A stretch of 64,000 nt of DNA from a bacterium. GTDB lineage: Bacteria > Electryoneota > RPQS01. Made by a program: the position numbers and the translations under genes. The stretch is taken from the NCBI GenBank assembly GCA_013360195.1, contig JABWCQ010000002.1, forward strand, positions 250,932 to 314,931, written 5' to 3'. Every line of letters begins with the position of its first letter. Positions within the stretch are counted from its first letter, which is position 1. The notes beneath the pieces were generated by a model. It was not told where the DNA came from. It saw nothing but the letters and a program-made list of their open reading frames with translations, and did no database searches. Shown here piece after piece: positions 24,763 to 34,603 of this stretch.

Positions 24763-26417
24763 AATCAAGAACACAGCACCTGTTCGGACAAATTGCGCTG
24801 TTTGGCCGCCCGTTCTGGATGGTAAACGTGATGGAGATGATCGAGCGTCTCGCCTATTATGGTGTGCGCGTGGTCATTCCAATTTACATTGCCCAAGCCG
24901 ACGAAATTAACGGCCTGCATTTCACGCAGATTCAGAAAGGAATAATATTCTTCTATTGGGCATTGGTTCAATCACTTGTGCCAATGTTTTCTGGAGGATT
25001 TGCCGACAGGTACGGTTACAAACGTACAATTGCATTAAGTATTACGCTTAACATTGCGGGATATCTCTTGATGGCAACCCAACGGGAGTTTTATCCTTTC
25101 CTCTTCGCGTGCTGCGTACTGGCACTTGGCACTGCAATCTTTAAACCTGGAATACAAGGGACACTGGTTCAGTCGATTTCAAAGGATTCGTCCTCGGTCG
25201 GATGGGGCATGTTCTATATGGTGGTAAATATCGGCGGTTTCCTTGGGCCTCCGCTTGCGCACTTTCTTTATGGGATATCTTGGCCGGCCGTTTTCTACGG
25301 ATGCGCTGCAATCATTAGCCTGAATTACTTGATGCTCCTGACGTATAAGGAGGTTCAGGCAGGCGGTGATCAGACAGGAACTCCGTGGACGATCTTCAAG
25401 ACCACGTGCGTCAATATGGTCAGGCCATGGTGGCTGATTCCGGCTGCAGCCGGCACTATCATCCTGTCTTTTATTCTTCCGTTGCCGGGATCAATTCGCG
25501 TTGGTACGGTTCTGGTTTCGCTCGGAATGCTTATTATTCGGACAACGCGAGTCGGTGCGTTTATATGGCTGATGTCAGGTTTCTGGCTCATGTTCATGCA
25601 ATTGTTTGACATACTCCCCAATTTCATCGTCGATTGGGTGGATAGCTCAATGATTGTACAGTCACTTAATTTGCCCTCATGGATGACCGACGTCACGCCA
25701 CGGGGGACAATGATCACCCAAGAATGGATGATCAACGCGAATTCGGGACTGATAGTTCTCTTTGTTGTCTTCGTGTCCTACATGGTGGCAAAAATGCGTC
25801 GTCTCACATCCATTCTACTTGGGATGACCATATCGGCCGCCGGACTGGTGGCTGCCGGCTTCACAATGTCAGGATACTTGTGCTTGATGGGCATACTGTT
25901 GTTTAGCATTGGAGAAATGCTGGCCAGCCCGAAAATGAACGACTATCTCGGAGTGATTGCCCCGGAAGGTCAGAAGGCTCTCTACATGGGCTATGCGAAT
26001 ATTCCGCTTGCCATCGGCTGGAGTTATGGTTCGCTAATGGGCGGTGAGGTTTACGACAAAATGGGGGACAAGGCAAATCTTGCGCTTAGGTACTTGGAAA
26101 GCAATTTTGGATTTACCAAATCGCTTAGTATTGAGGATGCAGTCAACAAGGCTCAAGCGGCAGGCATCGATTCGCTTGCAGCAGTGAACGCGGTATCGGA
26201 AGCATTTGTTCAGGGAGAGGGAATTTCTCGTTCCGGAGCAACAGCATTTTTGGGCACGATTAGTAATATGGATGCCGCGCAAGTGACTAAACTGTTGTGG
26301 GACACCTATCATCCCTACAAATTGTGGTACCAATTCGCCGCAATAGGCATCGCTTCCGCCATAGGTGTCGCAATTTACGCTCACTTTGCGCATAAGTGGC
26401 AATCAAAGGACATTTGA
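24759..26417 (+). CDS. MFS transporter, POT/PTR2-like
   Basis: 552 residues with at least twelve hydrophobic spans. The N-terminal half has MIERLAYYGVRVVIPIYI and GGFADRYGYKRTIALSI (the MFS motif A loop after helix 2), then ALGTAIFKPGIQGTLVQ and FYMVVNIGGFLGPPLAHF, which resemble proton-coupled oligopeptide transporters. A soluble stretch of about 80 residues (near 455-520) sits before the last helix, unusual for plain POT members. It is likely a proton-driven importer of peptides or similar solutes; the substrate is not clear. It starts GTG overlapping the preceding stop. Confidence 0.8.
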   Translation: MKSRTQHLFGQIALFGRPFWMVNVMEMIERLAYYGVRVVIPIYIAQADEINGLHFTQIQKGIIFFYWALVQSLVPMFSGGFADRYGYKRTIALSITLNIAGYLLMATQREFYPFLFACCVLALGTAIFKPGIQGTLVQSISKDSSSVGWGMFYMVVNIGGFLGPPLAHFLYGISWPAVFYGCAAIISLNYLMLLTYKEVQAGGDQTGTPWTIFKTTCVNMVRPWWLIPAAAGTIILSFILPLPGSIRVGTVLVSLGMLIIRTTRVGAFIWLMSGFWLMFMQLFDILPNFIVDWVDSSMIVQSLNLPSWMTDVTPRGTMITQEWMINANSGLIVLFVVFVSYMVAKMRRLTSILLGMTISAAGLVAAGFTMSGYLCLMGILLFSIGEMLASPKMNDYLGVIAPEGQKALYMGYANIPLAIGWSYGSLMGGEVYDKMGDKANLALRYLESNFGFTKSLSIEDAVNKAQAAGIDSLAAVNAVSEAFVQGEGISRSGATAFLGTISNMDAAQVTKLLWDTYHPYKLWYQFAAIGIASAIGVAIYAHFAHKWQSKDI

Positions 26418-26451
26418 CCAAAGGGATTTTCAACTAACGAGCTGGATCTTT

Positions 26452-27663
26452 ATGAGTGTAATGAAATCCATCAAACCCGCAATCAGAACCGAACGAGTTA
26501 CCTACGCCGTTCGAGACGTAGTTGTTCTTGCAAAGCAAGTAGCGGCGACCGGCAAGGAAATGCTCTATCTTAATATCGGCGACCCCAATCTGTTCGATTT
26601 TGCAACACCTGAACACGTCATAGAAGCGACGGCAAAGGCAATGCGCGAGAATAGAAACGGTTATGCGCCGTCTTCAGGGATTGCAGCAGCACTTTCGGCA
26701 ATTGCGCGTGACGCAGAGAGAAATAACATTTCCAACATTCAAGACATTTTCGTTACAACCGGTGCGAGCGAGGCCATTGACATATGTCTATCAGCACTTG
26801 TAAATGCTGGTGAGAATGTTTTGACACCTACCCCGGGTTACCCGCTGTACACTGCTCTGCTGGCCAAGCTGGAGGCACAGGAAGTACCTTATTATCTCGA
26901 CGAAGACAACGGGTGGCAGCCTGATCTTGACGACATTGCTTCAAAGATTAACAACAAGACGCGGGCTATAGTTCTCATTAATCCGAATAATCCAACCGGA
27001 TCTGTTTGCGATAGAAAAACACTGGAAGGAATTCTCGAGCTCGCTCGCAAACACTCTCTTGTTGTGTTTGCGGACGAAATCTATGACAAGCTGATACTCG
27101 ACGGAGGCCGTCATGTCTCGATCGCTTCACTGGACAAAAGTCACCCGATTGTAACATTTAACGGACTCTCAAAAGCGTATGTTGCACCTGGGTTCCGAAT
27201 TGGATGGGGCATCATCAGCGGTGACAGGTCACGAGTCAGCGATTACGTTGAGGCGGTTAACAAATTGCTTCGCGCAAGGCTCTCCGCAAACCATCCCGAG
27301 CAGTTCGCCATTGCACCTGCATTGGACGGAGACCAATCTCACTTGGAAATACTGAAACAGAAGCTTTCGCGTCGTCGCGATATTTCTGTTGACATGCTGA
27401 ACTCTATTCCGGGTGTCTCGTGCGTGGCACCAACCGGCGCATTTTACGCGTTCCCTCGTCTGCAGATTGAACAAGAGGACGAATTGTTTGTGCAAGAGCT
27501 CATCAAAGCGACCGGCGTTGTAACAGTCCACGGCTCCGGATTTGGCCAGCGGCCTGGAACAAAGCATTTCCGGATTGTGTTCTTGCCGCCTGAAGACACG
27601 CTTCGCAAGGCATACGGTCTGATCGGCCAATTCATCTCCCAATTCTCCGCAGTTACGGCTTAG
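26452..27663 (+). CDS. class I/II aminotransferase, AlaA-like
   Basis: 403 residues from ATG 26452; an earlier in-frame ATG lies inside the transporter gene and would add unconserved residues, while ATG 26461 is the other option. Visible motifs: YLNIGDPNLFDF near residue 40, TTGASEAIDI (cofactor loop), INPNNPTGSV, FADEIYDKLI and the PLP-lysine segment FNGLSKAYVAPGFRIGW near residue 245. This pattern is that of the AlaA/YfdZ branch, which makes alanine from pyruvate and glutamate, though aspartate- or aromatic-specific members look alike. It is last in the glgB unit and is followed by a bidirectional terminator. Confidence 0.87.
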   Translation: MSVMKSIKPAIRTERVTYAVRDVVVLAKQVAATGKEMLYLNIGDPNLFDFATPEHVIEATAKAMRENRNGYAPSSGIAAALSAIARDAERNNISNIQDIFVTTGASEAIDICLSALVNAGENVLTPTPGYPLYTALLAKLEAQEVPYYLDEDNGWQPDLDDIASKINNKTRAIVLINPNNPTGSVCDRKTLEGILELARKHSLVVFADEIYDKLILDGGRHVSIASLDKSHPIVTFNGLSKAYVAPGFRIGWGIISGDRSRVSDYVEAVNKLLRARLSANHPEQFAIAPALDGDQSHLEILKQKLSRRRDISVDMLNSIPGVSCVAPTGAFYAFPRLQIEQEDELFVQELIKATGVVTVHGSGFGQRPGTKHFRIVFLPPEDTLRKAYGLIGQFISQFSAVTA

Positions 27664-27688
27664 ACCGGCCCTAACCATGAATGTAGAA

Positions 27689-27716
27689 AGCCCTTGCAGC
27701 GATGCAAGGGCTTCAT
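27689..27716. terminator. bidirectional terminator between the aminotransferase gene and nuoN
   Basis: A perfect 10-bp stem AGCCCTTGCA/TGCAAGGGCT with a GCGA loop (27689-27712), lying between converging genes. A T-rich stretch follows on the plus strand (TCATATTTTA). Confidence 0.75.
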
Positions 27717-27741
27717 ATTTTACTGTTTGTCAATCGTCAAA

Positions 27742-29169
27742 TCACGGAACGGCTCTCAGCATAGCCTCGACCAATTGGTCTGGAAACATTCCAATGACAA
27801 TTATGAGTATCGATGAGATTGCCAAGGCAGCTTTATAGCCAAACGGCTGGGGCACAGTCACGTCCCCTTCGGGCTTTGACATATACATCGTGGATATGAC
27901 TCTCAAGTAATAGTAAGCGGCAATCGCACTATTGAGCAGACCGATGATGGCAAGGAGTAGATGACCTTCCTTAATGGCAGCTGAAAAAACATAAAGTTTG
28001 CCGAAGAAGCCTGCCGTCGGAGGAATGCCGATCAAAGACAACATAAAAACTGCCATCGTCAAGCCCAGGACCGGATGCACAGTTCCCATTCCCTTCAAGG
28101 CGTCAAACGAGTAGTCACCCTTGCCCCTCTGATTCAAGAGAATCAAAACTCCAAAAGCACCGAGATTCATCAGCGCGTAGCCAATCAAATAGTAACCTGA
28201 CGCGGCAAACGCCTCCCGCGAACCTGCAACAATACCTACGAGTAAGTAACCGGCGTGTGCAATCGACGAATAGGCGAGCATTCGTTTCAAATTCTGCTGC
28301 CTAAGGGCTACCACATTTCCGACAGTCATCGTAACTACCGCAACAGCAGAAAGAGCGGTAACCCAATGCTCAGACGTCGTCGCAAGTGACTGACCAAAAA
28401 CCCGAATCAAGCCGATGAATGCCGCGGCTTTGGCACCTGTCGACATGAACGCGGTAATCGTTGTAGGAGCTCCCTCATAGACATCAGGCGACCAGAAGTG
28501 AAAAGGAACTGCCGAAATCTTAAATGCAAATCCGACAAGTAACAGCGCAATTCCGCTGGCAGTCATCGGGCCGATTCCTTCGCTTTCACGAAGAGTCTGC
28601 GCGATGACATTGTATTCAAGCGACCCAATTCCACCGTAGATAAGTGCCATACCGTAAAGCAGAAATGCTGATGAGAAGGCGCCGAGCACTAGATACTTCA
28701 TCCCACCTTCTACCGAGGCGGGATCATCGCGCCTTAGTCCGACAAGCACATACAACGAAATGGACATTGTCTCCAAGCCAACGAAGAACAGCAACAGACT
28801 CGCCGCAGAGGCCATGACCATCATGCCGAATACGCACATCGCCAGCAAAGCATAGTACTCACCAAGTCGTATATGCCGGAACTTAAGGTAGATAGGTGAG
28901 AAGATTGCCGTCAAAACACCCACAAATGCGAAAAGAGCACGAAACCAGGCGGCGAAGCCGTCATTGAAAACTTGCCCATATAACAACATCTCGGCGTCCG
29001 TTGCGGCGAATATGGAAAGCACTCCGGCTATTCCCAGTCCGAAGACCACAACACCCTGCGATGCCGATACATTACGCTCCTTCGCGGCAATATCAACAAC
29101 GATCGCGAGCAGTGCCGTAAAAACGACTACTAATTCAGGCAGAATTCCGAGTAGATCGTTCAAACTCAT
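27742..29169 (-). CDS. nuoN: NADH-quinone oxidoreductase subunit N
   Basis: 475 residues, about 14 hydrophobic spans, a proton-antiporter-like subunit of complex I. Typical segments include GLETMSISLYVLVGLRRDD with the conserved membrane Glu near residue 130, FKISAVPFHFWSPDVYEGAP, and KRMLAYSSIAHAGYLLVG. It conducts protons across the cytoplasmic membrane as part of the NuoLMN antiporter arm. It is last in a nuoJKLMN run; its ATG overlaps the nuoM stop (ATGA). Confidence 0.95.
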   Translation of the reverse strand: MSLNDLLGILPELVVVFTALLAIVVDIAAKERNVSASQGVVVFGLGIAGVLSIFAATDAEMLLYGQVFNDGFAAWFRALFAFVGVLTAIFSPIYLKFRHIRLGEYYALLAMCVFGMMVMASAASLLLFFVGLETMSISLYVLVGLRRDDPASVEGGMKYLVLGAFSSAFLLYGMALIYGGIGSLEYNVIAQTLRESEGIGPMTASGIALLLVGFAFKISAVPFHFWSPDVYEGAPTTITAFMSTGAKAAAFIGLIRVFGQSLATTSEHWVTALSAVAVVTMTVGNVVALRQQNLKRMLAYSSIAHAGYLLVGIVAGSREAFAASGYYLIGYALMNLGAFGVLILLNQRGKGDYSFDALKGMGTVHPVLGLTMAVFMLSLIGIPPTAGFFGKLYVFSAAIKEGHLLLAIIGLLNSAIAAYYYLRVISTMYMSKPEGDVTVPQPFGYKAALAISSILIIVIGMFPDQLVEAMLRAVP

Positions 29170-30680
29170 CGTGGCAACGCTCCAATCATCTGTGAGAACT
29201 CAGACTGCTGGAATTTCTCGAGCACAAGTTGAAGTGACGGTTCCATCCTGACGATCAGCGGGTCCGGATAAACGCCGATCCAAATTGCCAAAATCACGAG
29301 GATGATTATCGGAAACGCTTCGACAGCCGTAATGTCCTTCAGCTTCGCGTTTTCTTCGTGAGTAATTTGTCCGTAAAATACTCTTTGATACATCCACAAC
29401 AGATAGACGGCGGCCAAAATCACGCCCGACGTGGCGATGACACCATATAAAGTATTTGCGGAAAATGCACCAAGCAAGATTAGAAACTCGCCGACAAATC
29501 CATTTGTCGTCGGCAATCCGATCGAAGACAAGGCAATGATCAGAAACAACGCAGCGTACAAAGGCATGGCTTTCGCGATGCCGCCGTAGTCCGCAATGAT
29601 TCTGGTGTGCCTGCGTTCATAGACGACTCCAACCAGCAAGAACAGTGCTCCGGTCGAAATGCCATGGTTGATCTGCTGCAAAAGCGAACCGGTCAGACCT
29701 TGTTGATTAAGAGCAAAAGTACCCAGCATGACAAACCCGAGGTGCGCGACGGAAGAATAAGCAACGAGCTTTTTCATGTCCTTTTGGACCATCGCCACAA
29801 GCGCTCCGTATACAATTCCAATGAGAGCAAGCCAGCTAATCCACGGAACAAACTCGAGAGTCGCTTGGGGGAACATCGGCAAGCAGAAACGCAGAAAACC
29901 GTATGTCCCCATTTTGAGAAGAACACCGGCAAGGATGACCGAACCAGCAGTCGGAGCTTCGGTGTGTGCGTCCGGAAGCCAGGTATGGAGAGGAAATAGG
30001 GGAACCTTGATTGCGAAAGCTAAACCGAAAGCCAAAAACAGCCAGCGTTGCACGTCGAGTGCGTACTTTGCCTGTTCAGTGGCAAGTAGCAGGTTGAATG
30101 TGTGTGCACCGGTAGCAGGATCAACTGTATTGAAATATACGTACAGAATTCCTGCCAACATCAAAACCGAGCCGGCCATCGTGAACAGGAAGAACTTGAT
30201 GGTCGCGTAAAGTCTGTTCTTGCCGCCCCAAACGCCAATGAGAAAGAACATTGGCACCAGCATGACTTCCCACATTACATAGAATACGAACAGGTCAAGA
30301 GCCGCAAATACTCCTATCATCCCCGCTTCCAGCAAGAGGAAGAAGAAGTGGTATTCCTGAACTCTTTCGTGGATACTGTTCCAGCTGGCAATGATACAAA
30401 GAACAGTTAGTAGAGTCGTAAGGATTATCAGAAACAGACTAATTCCGTCAACACCAAGATGCCAATCCGCGCCAATCGATGGGATCCATGCAAGCTTTTC
30501 CACCATTTGGAAGCCCGCTTCCCCGACCTGGAAATTCGCGTAAATTGCCAGTGAGACAATAAACGCAGCGACCGAGGCGCCCAACGAAGTCCAACGAATC
30601 AGGCTGATCGAGGTTCGCGGCAACAGGAGTACCAACAGACTCGCGATTGCAGGAATAGCTATGGAAAGAGTCAGGAGCAT
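29166..30680 (-). CDS. nuoM: NADH-quinone oxidoreductase subunit M
   Basis: 504 residues with about 14 spans. Signature stretches: WHLGVDGISLFLIILTTLLT, FYVMWEVMLVPMFFLIGVWG with the key Glu near residue 140, KVPLFPLHTWLPDAHTEAPT (near 235) and KKLVAYSSVAHLGFVMLG. It is a proton-pumping subunit of complex I. The start is an ATG five bases downstream of the nuoL stop. Confidence 0.95.
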   Translation of the reverse strand: MLLTLSIAIPAIASLLVLLLPRTSISLIRWTSLGASVAAFIVSLAIYANFQVGEAGFQMVEKLAWIPSIGADWHLGVDGISLFLIILTTLLTVLCIIASWNSIHERVQEYHFFFLLLEAGMIGVFAALDLFVFYVMWEVMLVPMFFLIGVWGGKNRLYATIKFFLFTMAGSVLMLAGILYVYFNTVDPATGAHTFNLLLATEQAKYALDVQRWLFLAFGLAFAIKVPLFPLHTWLPDAHTEAPTAGSVILAGVLLKMGTYGFLRFCLPMFPQATLEFVPWISWLALIGIVYGALVAMVQKDMKKLVAYSSVAHLGFVMLGTFALNQQGLTGSLLQQINHGISTGALFLLVGVVYERRHTRIIADYGGIAKAMPLYAALFLIIALSSIGLPTTNGFVGEFLILLGAFSANTLYGVIATSGVILAAVYLLWMYQRVFYGQITHEENAKLKDITAVEAFPIIILVILAIWIGVYPDPLIVRMEPSLQLVLEKFQQSEFSQMIGALPR

Positions 30681-30685
30681 TCAGG

Positions 30686-32605
30686 TTATCCCAATACCGA
30701 CCATATTAGCATACCAAGCAGAACCACGGTACCCATACCCATCATCACGGCGTAATTCTGCGTCACTCCGGTCTGGATCTTACGGACAAGCCCACCAAAA
30801 CTGACAACCGTCGTCCCCACCCCGTTCACGGCACCATCCACCGTCCCTTGATCAACATACTTCGCAAAAATCTCCGACACCTTCACTAACGGTTGAGAAA
30901 TCACTGTATCGTAAATCTGATCAACCCAGTACTTGTTATACAGAAGATTTCGCATTCCGGACTTCCCAAGGGATTCTACCGTCGACGACTTTCCAAGGTA
31001 CCAGCTGCGAGCGAGCATGATTCCAATCACTGCGACAAGTACGGAGACTGCCATCAAGACATACTCTGCCGTCGGAACGCCGTGATGTTCGCCTCCATGT
31101 GTAACACCATGAGATGAAAGCACCGGCAAAAGCCAATCGTGAAAATAATTGTGCCCTCCCAAAGCATGCGGCACACCGACGTATCCGCCGATGGCAGACA
31201 AAACCGCAAGTATAATCAGCGGTACAGTCATCAGCTTTGGAGACTCATGAACATGATGCTCTTGAGCCTTTGAACCGCGGAACTTGCCGAAGAATGTCAG
31301 GAACAAGAGCCGGAACATGTAGAAAGCAGTGCAGAAAGCAGCAGTTATACCAATTCCCCACAGGATTACGTGGTGTGACTCATAAGTCTTCCACAGAATC
31401 TCATCTTTCGAAAAGAATCCGGCTAACCCGGGAATGCCCGCAATGGCAAGTGTGCCAATGAGAAAAGTCCAGTAAGTTGTGGGCATTTTGCTTTTCAAGC
31501 CACCCATAACCCGGATATCCTGCTCATTGGACATGCCGTGAATGACTGAACCGGAACCTAGGAATAGCAGTCCCTTGAAGAAAGCGTGGGTCATCAAATG
31601 AAAAATGGCCGCAGTGTAGGCACCGACACCGCAAGCCAGAAACATGAATCCCAGCTGGCTTACTGTAGAATAGGCTAGAACCTTTTTTATGTCCGTTTGA
31701 ACAAGGCCAATGGTCGCCGCAAACAATGCCGTCAACCCTCCAACCCACGCCACAACCAGCATGGCATCGGGCGACAGAGAGAACAGGAAATTCGAGCGCA
31801 CGATCATGTATACGCCTGCTGTAACCATTGTCGCAGCGTGGATGAGTGCCGAGACAGGAGTAGGACCTGCCATCGCATCAGGCAACCAGGTATAGAGCGG
31901 AAGTTGCGCAGATTTGCCGGTTGCACCTGTAAACAGCAAAAGGCAAATAGCCGTGATTACGCCAGCTCCAACCGGATAGGCCTGCGCCATCGGTTCAATT
32001 TCAGCGAAATTGATTGTACCGAAGGTGGTCCAAATCAGGAAGATTGCGAGCAAGAATCCAAAGTCGCCGATTCTGTTCATGATGAAGGCTTTCTTTCCTG
32101 CCGAAGCCTTCAATTCGTCGGTGTACCAGAATCCGATCAACAAATAGGAACACAGTCCTACGCCTTCCCAACCGACAAACATGACAAGGTAGTTGTTGCC
32201 CATAACAAGCAACAACATGAAAAAGACAAACAGGTTCAGATATATGAAGAATTTCCGAAATCCTTCATCACCGTGCATGTACCCAATTGAATAAATGTGA
32301 ATGAGTGCAGACACACCGGTAACGATGAGCATCATCACCATCGACAGCGGGTCTGCAAGGAACCCGGCTTGGGCTGCAAAGTCCCCCACGATTATCCATC
32401 TGAAGAGATCAAGTTCAAAGTGACGCGAGTCTGCTGGCATTCCCAGCAGCTCGAAAAAACCTCCCAGCGCCACTATAAAGCTTGCCGCTACCATAAGCGA
32501 CGCCACTCCGCCAACAACCTTTTCTGATTGTCCACGAAGCGCGAATGTGTTGAGCAGCACGCCCAACAATGGAAAAACCGGTATTAAATAGAGAAGCTCC
32601 AGCAT
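30686..32605 (-). CDS. nuoL: NADH-quinone oxidoreductase subunit L
   Basis: 639 residues from ATG 32605, whose A is the last base of the nuoK stop (TGATG); an earlier in-frame start adds 18 residues lying in nuoK. Typical features: FVGWEGVGLCSYLLIGFWY, KSAQLPLYTWLPDAMAGPTP, KKVLAYSTVSQLGFMFLACG and the long C-terminal lateral helix region after residue 520. It also has His-rich loops (HHVHESPK; HGVTHGGEHHGVP) in the C-terminal third. It is the distal proton pump of complex I. Confidence 0.95.
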   Translation of the reverse strand: MLELLYLIPVFPLLGVLLNTFALRGQSEKVVGGVASLMVAASFIVALGGFFELLGMPADSRHFELDLFRWIIVGDFAAQAGFLADPLSMVMMLIVTGVSALIHIYSIGYMHGDEGFRKFFIYLNLFVFFMLLLVMGNNYLVMFVGWEGVGLCSYLLIGFWYTDELKASAGKKAFIMNRIGDFGFLLAIFLIWTTFGTINFAEIEPMAQAYPVGAGVITAICLLLFTGATGKSAQLPLYTWLPDAMAGPTPVSALIHAATMVTAGVYMIVRSNFLFSLSPDAMLVVAWVGGLTALFAATIGLVQTDIKKVLAYSTVSQLGFMFLACGVGAYTAAIFHLMTHAFFKGLLFLGSGSVIHGMSNEQDIRVMGGLKSKMPTTYWTFLIGTLAIAGIPGLAGFFSKDEILWKTYESHHVILWGIGITAAFCTAFYMFRLLFLTFFGKFRGSKAQEHHVHESPKLMTVPLIILAVLSAIGGYVGVPHALGGHNYFHDWLLPVLSSHGVTHGGEHHGVPTAEYVLMAVSVLVAVIGIMLARSWYLGKSSTVESLGKSGMRNLLYNKYWVDQIYDTVISQPLVKVSEIFAKYVDQGTVDGAVNGVGTTVVSFGGLVRKIQTGVTQNYAVMMGMGTVVLLGMLIWSVLG

Positions 32606-32910
32606 CAGCCTTTTAGCGCACTCATCGCGTCCACATTCATACTGCCGCGTTTGCGCCACACAGATATCAGAATTGCCAGTCCGACGGCCACTTCAGCCGC
32701 AGCTACACACAAGACAAAAAACACAATGACTTGCGCCTCCTGGTCTGCAGCATGCCTCGCAAGCGCAATGAAACTCAGATTCACGGAATTCAGCATCAAT
32801 TCAACGGACATCAGTATGATAATGAGGTTCTTTCGTGTCAGAACTCCCATGGCTCCGATGCCGAACAGAACTGCTCCGAGCAGGAGGTAATGCGCAAGTT
32901 CAACTTGCAT
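32605..32910 (-). CDS. nuoK: NADH-quinone oxidoreductase subunit K
   Basis: 101 residues, the normal NuoK size, from ATG 32910, with a very strong ribosome site (GGAGGGAGG) that overlaps the end of nuoJ; a start 11 codons earlier is rejected. Three helices are visible: YLLLGAVLFGIGAMGVL, NLIIILMSVELMLNSVNLSFI (with the conserved Glu) and FFVLCVAAAEVAVGLAILIS (second conserved Glu). It couples quinone-site changes to the antiporter arm. It overlaps nuoJ by 11 bases. Confidence 0.95.
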   Translation of the reverse strand: MQVELAHYLLLGAVLFGIGAMGVLTRKNLIIILMSVELMLNSVNLSFIALARHAADQEAQVIVFFVLCVAAAEVAVGLAILISVWRKRGSMNVDAMSALKG

Positions 32911-33424
32911 CTTTACCTCCCTCCTTGCCGTCTTTCCGGACAAGCGCTACCGCACCAATCATGGCCGCCAGCAGGAGCACCGAGGTCGCCTCAAATGCAT
33001 AAAGGTATTTTGTAAAGAGAATTTTACCAAGTTCAGAAACCTTGCCAAAACCGGTCGGAACGTCCGGCATCGCGGGCAATACAGAGCTTCCTCTAACAAT
33101 TGCCAGAAACATCGTAAACAGAATCAGCCCGGACACAACCAGGCCGGCCACTCGCCAAGTTTTGGGTAGCACCTCTTCTATGCGCCGCAGATTGAGAAGC
33201 ATGATAACAAAAAGCAGGAGCACAATAATGGCTCCTGCGTAGACGATAATCTGAATCGCGGCAAGAAACGGTGCGGACAACAAGACATAGAGACCGGCAA
33301 GACAAAACATGGTCCCGACAAGGTACAGGGCCGACCCGATGGGAGAAGGTGAGGTGACGACCAGCAAGGCCGTCAAGACCGCACCTACCGCCAGTAGCAA
33401 GAATAAGATTGTCTCAAGGCCCAT
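32900..33424 (-). CDS. nuoJ: NADH-quinone oxidoreductase subunit J
   Basis: 174 residues, five hydrophobic spans: ETILFLLLAVGAVLTALLVV, SALYLVGTMFCLAGLYVLLS, AIQIIVYAGAIIVLLLFVIM (containing the pi-bulge helix typical of NuoJ) and SVLLLAAMIGAVALV. It is first in the run and has no clear ribosome site, though a strong promoter lies at 33474-33502. The remaining complex I genes (nuoA-I) are not in this window. Confidence 0.93.
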   Translation of the reverse strand: MGLETILFLLLAVGAVLTALLVVTSPSPIGSALYLVGTMFCLAGLYVLLSAPFLAAIQIIVYAGAIIVLLLFVIMLLNLRRIEEVLPKTWRVAGLVVSGLILFTMFLAIVRGSSVLPAMPDVPTGFGKVSELGKILFTKYLYAFEATSVLLLAAMIGAVALVRKDGKEGGKDAS

Positions 33425-33473
33425 GAAACGGTCAGAATCTGCGCGGGTACTCTATAACATCCATAGATTGCTG

Positions 33474-33502
33474 AATATAGCCATATCTCTACAAAAAGTC
33501 AA
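33474..33502 (-). promoter_or_regulatory. promoter of nuoJKLMN
   Basis: Leftward: -35 TTGACT (33502-33497), 17-base spacer, -10 TATATT (33479-33474). The predicted start is about 43 bases before the nuoJ ATG. It lies in the 192-base AT-rich gap after lpxK, which otherwise shows nothing clear. Confidence 0.75.
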
Positions 33503-33616
33503 TCATTTTGTGAAGGTTTGCTCAAGCATGATTATGCGTAAAATAATAAATATCAGAATATTACAGAATACCGTGCTGAAAACCATTGAAAACTCGATGC
33601 TCTCAACAATCTCATA

Positions 33617-34597
33617 CTATCGCAGGCTAAAGTCAACCTTAGTACTTAACCAGTTTACGAAGTTCTCTGAGTCCATAATCTCGAGGCTATAGGGGATGAC
33701 TACAATTTGCAAACTACCGCGCCACGGATACATACGTATATAGTCTTTAGAAGTTGTAAGAATGACATCTGCTCCCGCATTCTCCGCTTCACGTGAAACA
33801 TTCTTGAGTTCCTGCTCTGAAAATACGTGATGGTCCCGAAATGCACGCTCGCCAACGATCTGAATACCCACGGATTCGGCAGACAATTTGACTCTGTTGG
33901 GACGTGCCACACCCGTCACCAGAAAACAGGGTCCCTTTGGCTTGTCCGCCCAAGTTTGCGACAATTTAGCCGGCAGTGCCCTCCAGGAAATCTTGTTGAA
34001 TGACTTTGCATAAGGCACGGCTGATTCCCCAGATCCAACCGTTACGAGCGCCGTCGCCCGCCCCAAGGATGAAGGATGCTCTCGCAGGCGTCCTGCCGGT
34101 AACATCTTGCCGTTGTCAATCGGCATCATGCTGTCCAGCAGAACGAGATCAACATCCCGGGCAAGCCGCCGATGCTGAAACCCGTCGTCCAGAATAATCA
34201 GCTTCGCTCCGAAATCGTTGGCCGCGACCTTGGCCGATTCGACCCGGTTCGCATTTGAGATGACAAGGGTTTGTGGACAACTTCGTTTAATCAGAAGCGG
34301 CTCGTCCCCGGTGTCCTGCCAATGCGAGTCTATTTCGGCAATGGTCAGTTCCTTGGACTTCCTCCCATAGCCCCGGCTGAGCACGGCAATGCGGTTGCGC
34401 TCTCTCAGATGCGGGAAATGCTGTTCAAGCAACTTGATCAACGCAATCACAAACGGAGTTTTGCCGTTGCCGCCCACAGTTATGTTGCCAACCGATATCA
34501 CAGGAACAGGTGCGCGCCATCCGCCGCGCCTATCCCAATGGCGATGATAAGCTCCGGCCACGACACCGTACGCATATTCGGCTAGCGCGAGGATCAT
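33617..34597 (-). CDS. lpxK: tetraacyldisaccharide 4'-kinase
   Basis: 326 residues. N-terminal membrane-associated helix, then the P-loop region VISVGNITVGGNGKTPF (residues 35-51), LSRGYGRKS, and LIILDDGFQHRRLARDVDLVLLD with the catalytic Asp and the DDGFQH motif near residue 135. It phosphorylates the 4' position of the lipid A disaccharide precursor at the inner membrane. This is direct evidence for a lipid A-bearing outer membrane. It is last in a long minus-strand run, just before the nuo promoter. Confidence 0.95.
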   Translation of the reverse strand: MILALAEYAYGVVAGAYHRHWDRRGGWRAPVPVISVGNITVGGNGKTPFVIALIKLLEQHFPHLRERNRIAVLSRGYGRKSKELTIAEIDSHWQDTGDEPLLIKRSCPQTLVISNANRVESAKVAANDFGAKLIILDDGFQHRRLARDVDLVLLDSMMPIDNGKMLPAGRLREHPSSLGRATALVTVGSGESAVPYAKSFNKISWRALPAKLSQTWADKPKGPCFLVTGVARPNRVKLSAESVGIQIVGERAFRDHHVFSEQELKNVSREAENAGADVILTTSKDYIRMYPWRGSLQIVVIPYSLEIMDSENFVNWLSTKVDFSLR

Positions 34598-34603
34598 CGA
34601 GTC

